Assembly (NCBI GenBank): GCA_002394305.1
Contig: DGTM01000011.1
Span: forward strand, 1-49,658
Direction: 5' to 3'
Length of the DNA stretch: 49,658 bases
From: Prevotellaceae bacterium UBA4336
Lineage (GTDB): Bacteria; Bacteroidota; Bacteroidia; Bacteroidales; Bacteroidaceae
A program made the translations under genes and the position numbers. The notes under the pieces were generated by a model. That model saw only the letters and a list, made by a program, of their open reading frames with translations. It did not search any database and had not been told where the DNA came from. Position 1 is the stretch's first letter; each line of letters opens with the position of its first letter. This document shows, piece after piece, positions 33,296 through 41,168 of this stretch.

Positions 33296-35038
33296 ATGAC
33301 AAAAGGAATTGTAAGTGGCGTTGTCGCCAACATGGTCACGCTCCAGGTGGACGGCCCTGTGATACAAGGCGAGATATGCTACATCACAACTGGCGGCGAC
33401 CGACTGATGGCAGAGGTCATCAAGATTCTCGGTCAAGACGTATATGTGCAGGTCTTCGAAAGCACGCGCGGCCTGAAGGTCGGTGCCGAAGCTGAGTTCA
33501 CAGGCCACATGCTCGAGATTCAGCTCGGCCCGGGTATGCTCAGCCACAACTACGACGGACTGCAGAACGACCTCGACAAGATGGAGGGCGTCTTCCTCAA
33601 GCGCGGCGAATACACCGAGCCGCTCGACAGCGAACGCCTCTGGGACTTCGAACCCCTCGTGAAGGCTGGCGACAAAGTGCAGGCCAGCGACTGGCTCGGC
33701 AAGGTGGAAGAGAACCATCAGCCCCTCAAGATCATGGCTCCCTTCCAGATGGAGGGCACAGCCACCGTCAAGAGCATCGCCGCGAAGGGCCAGTACAAGA
33801 TTCACGACACCATCGCCGTCCTGACCGACGAGAAGGGCGACGACATCCAGGTCGACATGGTGCAGCACTGGCCCGTGAAGTTCGCCATGACCAACTACCG
33901 CGAGAAGCCCCGCCCATTCAAGCTGCTCGAGACAGGCGTCCGCACCATCGACACCTTCAACCCCATCGTGGAAGGCGGCACAGGCTTCATCCCCGGCCCC
34001 TTCGGAACGGGTAAGACCGTGTTGCAACACGCCATTTCGAAGCAGGCTGAGGCCGACATCGTCATCATCGCTGCCTGCGGTGAACGTGCCAACGAGGTCG
34101 TGGAAATCTTCACCGAGTTCCCCGAGCTGGTCGACCCGCACACAGGCCGCAAGCTCATGGAGCGCACCATCATCATTGCCAACACCTCCAACATGCCCGT
34201 CGCAGCCCGCGAGGCTTCCGTCTACACGGCCATGACGATGGCCGAGTACTACCGCTCGATGGGCCTGCGCGTCCTGCTCATGGCCGACTCCACCTCCCGC
34301 TGGGCACAGGCCCTGCGCGAGATGTCGAACCGCATGGAGGAACTGCCCGGCCCCGATGCCTTCCCTATGGACCTCGGTGCCCTCATCTCGAACTTCTACG
34401 GCCGCGCCGGCTATGTCATCCTTAATAATGGCGAGGTTGGCTCCGTCACGTTCCTCGGAACGGTGTCGCCTGCAGGCGGTAACCTGAAGGAGCCCGTGAC
34501 GGAGAACACCAAGAAGGTGGCCCGCTGCTTCTACGCCCTCGAGCAGGACCGTGCCGACAAGAAGCGCTATCCTGCCGTCAACCCCATCGACTCCTACTCC
34601 AAGTACCTCGAGTACCCCGAGTTCGCAGAGTACATCAAGGAGCACATCAACGAGGAGTGGATCCCGAAGATTCTCGCCCTGAAGACCCGCATGCAGCGCG
34701 GTAAGGAGATAGCCGAGCAGATAAACATCCTGGGCGACGACGGCGTGCCCGTCGACTACCACATCGTCTTCTGGAAGTCGGAAGTCATCGACTACGTCAT
34801 CCTGCAGCAGGATGCCTTCGACGAGGTGGATGCCGTGACGCCCCTCGAGCGACAGGAGGAGATTCTCAACCTCGTGACGACGATATGCGACAAGGAAGAC
34901 TACAAGTTCGACACCTTCCTCGACGTCATCGACTACTTCAAGAAGCTCATCAACCTCTGCAAGCAGATGAACTACTCGCAATACAAGAGCGAACAGTACT
35001 ACGACTACAAGAAGCAAATAGAAGAGCTTATTAAATAA
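33296..35038 (+). CDS. atpA: V/A-type ATP synthase catalytic subunit A
   Basis: This 580-residue catalytic subunit has the P-loop GPFGTGKT at residues 234-241. Preceding it is the non-homologous region typical of subunit A (about 115-200, EPLVKAGDKVQASDWLGKVE). The catalytic Glu lies in ACGERANEVVE (260-270), and LLMADSTSRWAQALREMSNR carries the Walker B and Arg region. Length and motifs are complete, so the protein should hydrolyse or make ATP if the rest of the enzyme exists. It starts just after the inserted four-helix unit. Subunit B follows after another inverted-repeat element. Confidence 0.96.
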   Translation: MTKGIVSGVVANMVTLQVDGPVIQGEICYITTGGDRLMAEVIKILGQDVYVQVFESTRGLKVGAEAEFTGHMLEIQLGPGMLSHNYDGLQNDLDKMEGVFLKRGEYTEPLDSERLWDFEPLVKAGDKVQASDWLGKVEENHQPLKIMAPFQMEGTATVKSIAAKGQYKIHDTIAVLTDEKGDDIQVDMVQHWPVKFAMTNYREKPRPFKLLETGVRTIDTFNPIVEGGTGFIPGPFGTGKTVLQHAISKQAEADIVIIAACGERANEVVEIFTEFPELVDPHTGRKLMERTIIIANTSNMPVAAREASVYTAMTMAEYYRSMGLRVLLMADSTSRWAQALREMSNRMEELPGPDAFPMDLGALISNFYGRAGYVILNNGEVGSVTFLGTVSPAGGNLKEPVTENTKKVARCFYALEQDRADKKRYPAVNPIDSYSKYLEYPEFAEYIKEHINEEWIPKILALKTRMQRGKEIAEQINILGDDGVPVDYHIVFWKSEVIDYVILQQDAFDEVDAVTPLERQEEILNLVTTICDKEDYKFDTFLDVIDYFKKLINLCKQMNYSQYKSEQYYDYKKQIEELIK

Positions 35039-35039
35039 C

Positions 35040-35166
35040 AGACCCTCCCCTTACCCTCCCTTGTAGGGAGGGAGAGGTCACCTTTTAAGGCATGATAATA
35101 AAAAATAACCAATAGAATAAGTATCTACTCCCCTTCCTACAAGGGAGGGGCAGGGGGGTGGGTCTG
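35040..35166. mobile_element. GC-rich MITE-like element between subunits A and B
   Basis: The terminal inverted repeats are about 33 bp (35040-35072 and 35132-35165). They start AGACCCTCCCC and end GGGGTGGGTCT, and each contains the inner palindrome CCCTTGTAGGGAGGG or its partner. About 60 bp of AT-rich DNA lies between. It fills almost all of the A-B gap and belongs to the family seen at 1386-1464 and 41637-41742. The large hairpin could lower expression of subunit B. Confidence 0.85.
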
Positions 35167-35178
35167 ATTGTATAAGTT

Positions 35179-36504
35179 ATGGCAACAGCATTTCAGAAAG
35201 TATATACAAAGATAAGCCAGATAACGAAGGCTACCTGTTCGCTCAAGGCGAAAGGCGTAGGCTATAATGAGCTGGCAACCATCAACGGCAAACTTGCTCA
35301 GGTGGTAAAGATAATTGGCGACGACGTGACGCTGCAGGTGTTCGAAGGCACTGGTGGCATTCCCACCAACGCAGAGGTCGTGTTCCTCGGCAAGAGTCCG
35401 TCCCTCAAGGTCAGCGACCAGCTGGCAGGACGCTTCTTCAACGCTTATGGTCAGCCCATCGACGGCGGACCTGAGGTGGAAGGCAAGGAAGTGGAGATTG
35501 GCGGACCCTCGGTGAATCCTGTCCGCCGCAAGCAGCCCAGCGAGCTCATCGCCACGGGTATTGCCGGCATCGACCTCAACAATACGCTCGTCTCGGGACA
35601 GAAGATTCCCTTCTTCGCCGACCCCGACCAGCCGTTCAACGAGGTGATGGCTCTCGTAGCCATGCGTGCCAAGGCCGACAAGATTATCCTGGGCGGCATG
35701 GGTATGACCAACGATGACTACTACTTCTTCCGCAACACCTTCGCCAGCGCCGGTGCGCTCGACCGCATCATCTCCTTCATCAATACCACCGAGGACCCTG
35801 CCGTGGAGCGACTCCTCATTCCTGATATGGCGTTGGCAGCAGCCGAGTACTTTGCTGTCGAGAAGCACGAGACCGTTCTCGTCCTGCTGACCGACATGAC
35901 GAGCTATGCCGACTCGCTCTCCATCGTGTCGAACCGCATGGACCAAATCCCATCGAAGGACTCCATGCCGGGTTCTCTCTATTCCGACTTGGCAAAGATC
36001 TACGAGAAGGCCGTGCAGTTCCCCGAGAGCGCTGGTGGTGGCTCCATCACTATCATCGCCGTGACCACCCTTTCTGGCGGTGACATCACGCATGCCGTGC
36101 CCGATAACACGGGCTACATCACGGAAGGTCAGCTCTATCTGCGTCGCGATAGTGATGTGGGTAAGGTCATCGTCGACCCGTTCCGCTCGCTCAGCCGTCT
36201 GAAGCAGCTCGTGGCAGGAAAGAAGACGCGCAAGGACCACAGCCAGGTCATGAACGCCGCCATCCGACTCTATGCCGACGCTGCCAATGCCAAGACAAAG
36301 CTGGAGAACGGCTTCGACCTCACCGACTACGACAACCGTTGCCTCGACTTTGCGAAGGACTACTCGAGCAAGCTCCTTGCCATCGACGTCAACCTCAACA
36401 CCGAGGAGATGCTCGACGTAACGTGGGGCCTCTTCCGCAAGTACTTCAAGCTCGAGGAAGTGAACATCAAGAAGGAGTTCACCGACATCTATTGGAAGGA
36501 ATAA
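35179..36504 (+). CDS. atpB: V/A-type ATP synthase subunit B
   Basis: This 441-residue non-catalytic regulatory subunit of the A3B3 head is close to the normal length of about 460. The N-terminal barrel is followed by GGPSVNPVRRKQPSELIATG and IAGIDLNNTLVSGQKIPFF, typical of subunit B. The nucleotide site lacks a true P-loop, as expected. LLTDMTSYADSLSIVSNRMD is the conserved Walker B/arm segment, and ITEGQLYLRRDSDVGKVIVD the later signature. It is the last recognisable ATPase gene here; D, I and K do not follow. Confidence 0.95.
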   Translation: MATAFQKVYTKISQITKATCSLKAKGVGYNELATINGKLAQVVKIIGDDVTLQVFEGTGGIPTNAEVVFLGKSPSLKVSDQLAGRFFNAYGQPIDGGPEVEGKEVEIGGPSVNPVRRKQPSELIATGIAGIDLNNTLVSGQKIPFFADPDQPFNEVMALVAMRAKADKIILGGMGMTNDDYYFFRNTFASAGALDRIISFINTTEDPAVERLLIPDMALAAAEYFAVEKHETVLVLLTDMTSYADSLSIVSNRMDQIPSKDSMPGSLYSDLAKIYEKAVQFPESAGGGSITIIAVTTLSGGDITHAVPDNTGYITEGQLYLRRDSDVGKVIVDPFRSLSRLKQLVAGKKTRKDHSQVMNAAIRLYADAANAKTKLENGFDLTDYDNRCLDFAKDYSSKLLAIDVNLNTEEMLDVTWGLFRKYFKLEEVNIKKEFTDIYWKE

Positions 36505-36534
36505 GAGAAAGAAAACCTGAAAGAGATTCAGGCC

Positions 36535-36837
36535 ATGAAGACTCGGCAAGAATACATAGATATCCTTAAGAGCCATGCTGACGAGCTAAGAACAAACTAC
36601 GGCATCACTTATATGAGGCTGTTTGGCTCTGTGGCAAGGGACGAACATCACAATGGAAGTGATGTCGATATCTTTGTTGTCATGCCGCCTAAGGCTTACT
36701 CCCTATGTGCAGCTGCCGATTACTTGGAGTCAATCCTTGGCACAAGCGTAGACTTAATCCGTAAGCACACGGGCATGCGTCCTTTCTTCCAGAATCAGAT
36801 TGAAAAGTATGGAATCGATATCTTCGGACAAGCGTGA
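36535..36837 (+). CDS. mntA: MntA-type nucleotidyltransferase antitoxin
   Basis: This 100-residue minimal nucleotidyltransferase has the family signature, GS (31-32) then DVD (43-45), in LFGSVARDEHHNGSDVDIFV. It overlaps the next gene, which encodes a HepT-type protein. In characterised pairs the MNT protein adds AMP to the Tyr of the HepT active motif and so silences the RNase. It begins 30 nt after subunit B, probably on the same transcript, so the pair seems inserted at the end of the ATPase operon. Confidence 0.9.
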   Translation: MKTRQEYIDILKSHADELRTNYGITYMRLFGSVARDEHHNGSDVDIFVVMPPKAYSLCAAADYLESILGTSVDLIRKHTGMRPFFQNQIEKYGIDIFGQA

Positions 36838-37207
36838 GGTTCTTCTCGATACGCTTCTCCAAGTGAAGGAAGCCATCGAGAACCTGTTGACATGGAACAA
36901 GGGCATTGCGGACATGAACCAATTGCTCCTTTCGCCAAGCGGCACTCAAGCCCTTGCCGGCAATTGCATGACCATCATGGCTGTTGCAGAGGGCTTCAGG
37001 AAGATTGACAAGGCAACCGACGGACAGCTCCTTCCTCTTCGCCCTGAAATCCCTTGGCGACAGGTGTTCGGACTAAGGAACAGGATTGCCCATGGTTACT
37101 TCGACATAGATGTCGATATCATATCGGAAGTCATCAACAACGATTTGCAGCCGCTGCTTCAAGCGACTTCTTTCTTCATTAGCTATCTCAAAACATCCAC
37201 TGAGTAA
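36809..37207 (+). CDS. hepT: HepT-type (HEPN) toxin RNase
   Basis: This helical HEPN protein is 132 residues from the ATG at 36809; a TTG at 36800 would add three residues. The HepT active motif RX4HXY is intact as RNRIAHGY (from about residue 90). The long helix KREVLLDTLLQVKEAIENLL and the IPWRQVFGLRN segment are typical of the family. The toxin cuts RNA unless modified by the MntA partner encoded just upstream with a 29-nt overlap. Both genes look intact, so an active toxin-antitoxin pair is expected. Confidence 0.9.
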   Translation: MESISSDKREVLLDTLLQVKEAIENLLTWNKGIADMNQLLLSPSGTQALAGNCMTIMAVAEGFRKIDKATDGQLLPLRPEIPWRQVFGLRNRIAHGYFDIDVDIISEVINNDLQPLLQATSFFISYLKTSTE

Positions 37208-37225
37208 AGAGGATTTCCAGATAAA

Positions 37226-37263
37226 AGAGCGTGCCGTGTCCCAGGATGCGGCACGCTCTGTTT
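37226..37263 (+). terminator. Terminator-like hairpin after hepT
   Basis: A perfect 11-bp stem (AGAGCGTGCCG at 37226-37236 and its complement at 37249-37259) lies 19 nt after the hepT stop, followed by a short T-rich tail (GTTTG). It is strong as a hairpin but weak in its U-tract. Confidence 0.7.
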
Positions 37264-37412
37264 GTAAGTGCTTCGCGGGTGATGAAAAAACGACTACTTG
37301 ATGAAAGGCAAACTACCAGTGGATGAATTGTCGTTTACCAACGTGTGGGTTGCTGTTTACTTGTGGGTGGTTTTCCGTCGGCACGGATGAAGGTTCTGCA
37401 TGACACGGGCAG

Positions 37413-37597
37413 GCTTCGCCAACTAAACGTGCTTACTTCGCCAACTAAACGTGTTTACTTTGCCAAGTGAACGTGCTTATTTCGCCAACTAAACGTGTTT
37501 ACTTTGCCAAGTGAACGTGCTTACTTCGCCGAATGAACGTGTAGATTAAGCAAAATCCACACGAGGATTTTGCCGAATCCACACGAGGATTTTGGCA
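37413..37597. repeat. 22-bp repeat array 5
   Basis: Units start at 37432, 37454, 37476, 37498 and 37520, an exact 22-bp period, with a partial unit before. They alternate between a CTTACTTCGCCAACTAAACG form and a TTTACTTTGCCAAGTGAACG form. Two units with a different sequence follow at 37554 and 37576 (AATCCACACGAGGATTTTG), also 22 bp apart. Small palindromes (ACTTTGCCAAGT, AAACGTGTTT) are visible. The remainder of the 37208-37780 gap holds two hairpins and a pseudogene tail. Confidence 0.92.
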
Positions 37598-37614
37598 ATG
37601 TCTCATGTGGGTTC

Positions 37615-37650
37615 AAAAAACAGCTCCCGCATCTCGCGACGCAGGAGCTG
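37615..37650 (-). terminator. Rho-independent terminator (minus strand)
   Basis: A 13-bp stem (37621-37633 with 37638-37650, one mismatch) with a 4-nt loop is followed on the minus strand by six U (A run at 37615-37620). It would end the first ECF-sigma module transcript. A near-identical hairpin lies at 39939-39966 behind the second module, so the two were duplicated together. Confidence 0.85.
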
Positions 37651-37720
37651 GGTGGCGCACCGATTTATTAACTTCTCCGTTCCGCTTATACGCTGGGCGG
37701 AACGAAAACCAAACTGTCTT

Positions 37721-37780
37721 TTACTTCATGTCTTCCTTCGGTTCCATGCCTTTGAGGTAGGTCTTCTTGTTGAGGCTAAC
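37721..37780 (-). pseudogene. Relic 3' tail of a paralogous secreted-protein gene
   Basis: Directly after, and in frame with, the stop codon of the gene at 37781-38671, the minus strand encodes VSLNKKTYLKGMEPKEDMK and a stop. The part KKTYLKGMEPKE matches the end of the secreted protein at 40011-41156 (EKTYLKGMEPKEEKE). DNA further downstream (37621-37720), including the hairpin and GGCGCACCGATTTATTAACT, also matches 39939-40010. This is the residue of an ancestral duplicate whose body was replaced. Confidence 0.8.
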
Positions 37781-38671
37781 TTACTCTTTCCTCAGCCTTT
37801 TCATCGCGAGTCGGAGGGTATCGCCGACGTACATGCTATGTGCAGAGACCTTGGCTGCTACGAAGTTCAGGCGTTTGCAGCACATCTCAATCTCGTCATC
37901 TCCGAGAGGAGCATCTGTGCAAAGCTTGAGGAGAATGCTTGATGCCACCACCAACTGCTCCTTTGTCACCGTTTTCAAATCGCTTTCGGCAGCATCTTCT
38001 ATCTTTTGTGTAAGCAGTCCGAAGATGCTTAGCCAGTCGGTACTCTCCAGGTTCCCACTGTCGTTGATAGCTTTACTGAGCCACTCCATCAAGTCTGTGC
38101 CTTCGGTGGGAATGCTGGTCGCGTCTGCCTGCGCTTCTCCGGTATTGATGGCAACCCCCATGTCCACGTTCCCTTCACGCCATTGCGCTTTCTCACCGTA
38201 TGTGCGGACGAGTATGCCTTGGCGTATGTCCTTGTCGTCTGTGTCCCACCACTCAGCGGCATAGACAGAGCGGGAATTTCCTTTGTACGGAATATCGAAG
38301 ACTGCAACGGCATAGCTCGACCCAGGCCGCTCCCCGATGACGATGGGACCTTGGCTTGTTCTGATGCTCCACGGCTGGCTGCGGCTGAGCTCTATCGGAT
38401 TGAAGTTGACGTAGATAGAATGCAGTTGAGGATTCCTTTCGAGCGAGGTGAAGGCTTTCTGCAGCTTGTCGAAGAGCTTGAAGTTCTGTCGTCCGATGCG
38501 GAAGTTATGGATTTCCGTCGAGTCTTCCCGTTGTTTGTACTTGTTGACAGAGTGTTCCACGCCTTTGGTGTTGATGATTTCGTCGAGCACTTGCATGATT
38601 TGTTCCTGTGCCCTGAGGCTTTGTGACAGGGCGAGCAGAACGAACGTCACGAGTTTTGCTGTAGTTTTCAT
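37781..38671 (-). CDS. Secreted protein of unknown function in ECF-sigma module 1
   Basis: This 296-residue protein has a signal peptide at residues 1-21 (ending LRAQ). No family was recognised. It is soluble, with no further membrane segment. Notable stretches are IHNFRIGRQNFKLFDKLQKA, PGSSYAVAVFDIPYKGNSRS and AAEWWDTDDKDIRQGILVRT. It is the third gene of a sigma, membrane protein, secreted protein module, 20 nt after the putative anti-sigma gene. The equivalent gene of module 2 (40011-41156) is not obviously similar in its body, but its 3' tail survives downstream of this gene. The product may be part of an envelope response. Confidence 0.75.
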   Translation of the reverse strand: MKTTAKLVTFVLLALSQSLRAQEQIMQVLDEIINTKGVEHSVNKYKQREDSTEIHNFRIGRQNFKLFDKLQKAFTSLERNPQLHSIYVNFNPIELSRSQPWSIRTSQGPIVIGERPGSSYAVAVFDIPYKGNSRSVYAAEWWDTDDKDIRQGILVRTYGEKAQWREGNVDMGVAINTGEAQADATSIPTEGTDLMEWLSKAINDSGNLESTDWLSIFGLLTQKIEDAAESDLKTVTKEQLVVASSILLKLCTDAPLGDDEIEMCCKRLNFVAAKVSAHSMYVGDTLRLAMKRLRKE

Positions 38672-38691
38672 TTTCTATTTAGTTTAAGGGT

Positions 38692-39276
38692 TTATATTTC
38701 GATGGCAGTTTGTTCGCTGACTTCTATCACTTCGAAGTCGCCGTTCTCGTTGGTGACAAGCAAGGCATTCTCAGCTTGTGGCAAGGCATTGAACGTTGCT
38801 TCTATGATGTAGTTGCGCGTTTGCTGCTTCTCTTGACGAATGGTGGCTTCGCACTCGCAAAGTATCTGCATGGCAATCCGCACATTCTCCTCCGACTCGA
38901 AGATGCCTTGTCCGAGCGTATCGGGAAGCTCTGCCTCGATGGGTCGCTTCTTAGGCGTAGCTGCTTTGGCGACCTTGACGGGTTTAATAGGCTTGGTAGG
39001 TTTGGCGTGTTCAATAGGTTCGTCGGAGATAACAGGCACAGGCGGCATCCCCTTTTCTGCTATGACAGGCGTCTGTTGCTCGGGCTGAGGCTTCTCTATA
39101 TTAAATATGATGAGCAGTAGCACGCTGGCTGCGATGGCAAGAGCCGATGCAGGGAGCAGCCAGCGGCGCTTCTTTTGACTCATCATCCTGCTTGTGAAGT
39201 TAGCCGGAAGCTGCGGCTCGCGGGCATATTTGCGTCGGAGTGCTTCGCGCAAGTCAGTGTCTTTAGGTGTTTTCAT
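38692..39276 (-). CDS. One-TM putative anti-sigma protein, module 1
   Basis: This 194-residue protein has a cytoplasmic N-terminus (about 1-37, basic), one transmembrane helix (about 40-60, LLPASALAIAASVLLLIIF) and a periplasmic remainder rich in Pro, Lys and Ala (KPTKPIKPVKVAKAATPKK) followed by a helical segment. It overlaps the ECF sigma gene by 14 nt, so the two are translationally coupled. This is the typical place of an anti-sigma factor, although no zinc-finger (ZAS) motif is visible. A 70-bp stretch covering the TM helix (39073-39142) is identical to the counterpart at 41562-41631. Confidence 0.75.
   Translation of the reverse strand: MKTPKDTDLREALRRKYAREPQLPANFTSRMMSQKKRRWLLPASALAIAASVLLLIIFNIEKPQPEQQTPVIAEKGMPPVPVISDEPIEHAKPTKPIKPVKVAKAATPKKRPIEAELPDTLGQGIFESEENVRIAMQILCECEATIRQEKQQTRNYIIEATFNALPQAENALLVTNENGDFEVIEVSEQTAIEI
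39073..39142. repeat. 70-bp exact repeat, copy 1
   Basis: This segment encodes the transmembrane helix and the following IEKPQPEQQ. It is identical over 70 bp to 41562-41631 in the second module, although the rest of the two genes is unrelated at DNA level. This suggests recent gene conversion or an unequal crossover between the modules. Confidence 0.9.
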
Positions 39277-39823
39277 AGTTGCTTATGAGTTGCTTGTAGA
39301 GTTTCTTACGTATTCGGTAGAGGCGGTTGGCCAGGGCATGAGGCGTGGCATCCATGATGAATGAACATTCCTCCAGGGTGCGGCTCTCGAAGTAATGGAG
39401 CGTGAGCAGCAGGCGCTCGTCGGGTGGCAAGCTGTCAATCAGTAGTTCCAGCCTCTGTATGCGCTCCTCGTTTCCTGTGGAAAGCTCCGCCTCCAGTTGC
39501 TCGTCCGAGATGTCCGTCTGCCAGACCTCCGTGTCTTCTATCGAGACGGTGAACAGGCGACGGCGTTTCAGGAAGTCGAGCGTCAGGCGGTAGGCGATGC
39601 GGCAGAGCCATGTGCCGAGTGATGCACGCTGCGGGTCGTAGCTGTCGATGGCAGCGAAAGCCTTCAGGAAAGTGTCTTGCGTCAGTTCCTCGGCATCCAT
39701 CGTGTCGGGTACCTGCCTCGCAATCATGGCGAAGACCTCCTGCCCGTAGCGGCCGACCATCAGGCCTTGTCCCTCGCGCCGACCGCTTTTCACGGCTTCT
39801 GCTATCTGCTTGTCTGTCTTCAC
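39263..39823 (-). CDS. ECF-type RNA polymerase sigma factor, module 1
   Basis: This 186-residue sigma-70 ECF protein starts at a GTG (39823); no in-frame ATG fits better. Region 2 spans about residues 25-90, with the core-binding and -10 motifs DAEELTQDTFLKAFAAIDSY and LGTWLCRIAYRLTLDFLKRR. Region 4 spans about residues 125-180, with LPPDERLLLTLHYFESRTLE and the HTH IMDATPHALANRLYRIRKKL. It is first in a three-gene minus-strand module with a putative membrane anti-sigma protein and a secreted protein. Such sigma factors respond to an envelope or extracellular signal, not identifiable here. Confidence 0.92.
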   Translation of the reverse strand: MKTDKQIAEAVKSGRREGQGLMVGRYGQEVFAMIARQVPDTMDAEELTQDTFLKAFAAIDSYDPQRASLGTWLCRIAYRLTLDFLKRRRLFTVSIEDTEVWQTDISDEQLEAELSTGNEERIQRLELLIDSLPPDERLLLTLHYFESRTLEECSFIMDATPHALANRLYRIRKKLYKQLISNYENT

Positions 39824-39930
39824 TTCTCGCTTCCTTATGGGTTCGTTCTACTTGTTATACGACAAAAAGCGGATAATATCCCGCTCCTTGTCTGACTTTT
39901 TTCGTTCCTCGACGTCATTTTGCTTGCTAC

Positions 39931-39966
39931 CATAATAAAGCTCCCGCATCTCGCGACGCAGGAACT
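39931..39966 (-). terminator. Terminator-like hairpin (minus strand)
   Basis: A 12-bp stem (39939-39950 with 39955-39966, mismatches) and a 4-nt loop are followed on the minus strand by CTTTATTATGG, a weak U-rich tail. It lies 45 nt after the stop of the secreted protein at 40011 and is a homologous copy of the hairpin at 37621-37650. Confidence 0.65.
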
Positions 39967-40010
39967 GGTTGGCGCACCGATTTATTAACTACTAAATACC
40001 AAACTGTCTT

Positions 40011-41156
40011 TTACTCCTTTTCTTCCTTCGGCTCCATGCCTTTGAGGTAGGTCTTCTCTCCGTTGATGTAGCTCTCGAGCTTCTGCCAGTCCTTGGGAAC
40101 CCAGCGTTCGCCCTTTTCCCTGAGGCTGAGGATGTGAAAGCCTTCCTTGTCTTTCATGAGGCAGAGGTAGTACCCGTTGTTGCCCATCCGGTTGTCTCCC
40201 CGAACGACTTCGTAGAGTTCGCCAGGGTAGGGGAAGTGAGGCGGCATGAATTCGTAGTTGTAGCACTGTTCGGGATGGCTGTTGACGTAATCCAGTGTCA
40301 ATGAGTAGAGCCTTTGGCAGAGGGCTGTGGCTTCTGCCTCATGTTTGATGGGGATGAAGTAGTGCGAGCCGGTCGTCAGGCCTGTGTGCAGATTTTCTTC
40401 TGACTCTGGCGAAGACCACGATGTAGTCTTGTACATAAGGCCTTTGCCCACTTCGTCGTCGAAGCCCGCGTCGTGCTGCCAATGTACGGGATAAACCTTC
40501 GCGCCCTTCTTCTTCATCAGGGGTTTCAGCTCAGGCAGAATCAGTGCCTCGAAAGCCGTGATGTCGAAGGCCTTCATGTCGCCTCTCCGTATGCCGCTGG
40601 GCACGGTGATGAGATGACTGAGGGTGGCCGACTCCACGATGCCGCCGTCGCCCTTCGTGTCCTTGTATCTGTGGTAATAGAAGTTTGCTATCTCGGGGTC
40701 TCTGAAGCTGAAGGAGTCGGGCATGACCTCTTCCATCTCCTGCGGAAACACCAGCGAGTACCGGATGGTGTCCGTGCCGAACTGATGGTATTCGTAGAGG
40801 TGACTTTCCGCTGCTTCCGCTCCGAGGAGGGCGAAGGTGCGGCGGATGGAGTCGAGACCACAGGCCATGATTCTGCGGCGCTGGGCGTTGAGGCTGTCAT
40901 TCACATGAACGGCCTTCTCTCTTTGCTCCTGGCTCATGCTCTCGTGCATAGGCGGATTGTCGGTGATGTAGAAGTGGAAGCCGGCGCCCAGCTTGTGCGT
41001 GATGCCCCTGCCCCATGTGGAGCTTTGTTCGCGATAGGAGCTGAAGCCCTGCTGTCTGAGGTATTCCTCCAGCCCCTGAAGCTGCTTGTTCGGTTCCTGG
41101 CAGAATGCGGCTGCGGCGGATGCAGCCAGTAATACGAGTGCTGATAGTCTTTTCAT
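40011..41156 (-). CDS. Secreted protein of unknown function in ECF-sigma module 2
   Basis: This 381-residue protein has a signal peptide at residues 1-19 (ending AAFCQ). No known family was recognised. Visible stretches are GFHFYITDNPPMHESMSQEQ, HLYEYHQFGTDTIRYSLVFP and the tail GEKTYLKGMEPKEEKE, which survives as a relic at 37721-37771. It is the third gene of module 2, 12 nt after the putative anti-sigma gene, so it is co-transcribed with the sigma factor. It could be a sensed or response component of the envelope. Confidence 0.75.
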   Translation of the reverse strand: MKRLSALVLLAASAAAAFCQEPNKQLQGLEEYLRQQGFSSYREQSSTWGRGITHKLGAGFHFYITDNPPMHESMSQEQREKAVHVNDSLNAQRRRIMACGLDSIRRTFALLGAEAAESHLYEYHQFGTDTIRYSLVFPQEMEEVMPDSFSFRDPEIANFYYHRYKDTKGDGGIVESATLSHLITVPSGIRRGDMKAFDITAFEALILPELKPLMKKKGAKVYPVHWQHDAGFDDEVGKGLMYKTTSWSSPESEENLHTGLTTGSHYFIPIKHEAEATALCQRLYSLTLDYVNSHPEQCYNYEFMPPHFPYPGELYEVVRGDNRMGNNGYYLCLMKDKEGFHILSLREKGERWVPKDWQKLESYINGEKTYLKGMEPKEEKE

Positions 41157-41168
41157 GACGTGATGGTT

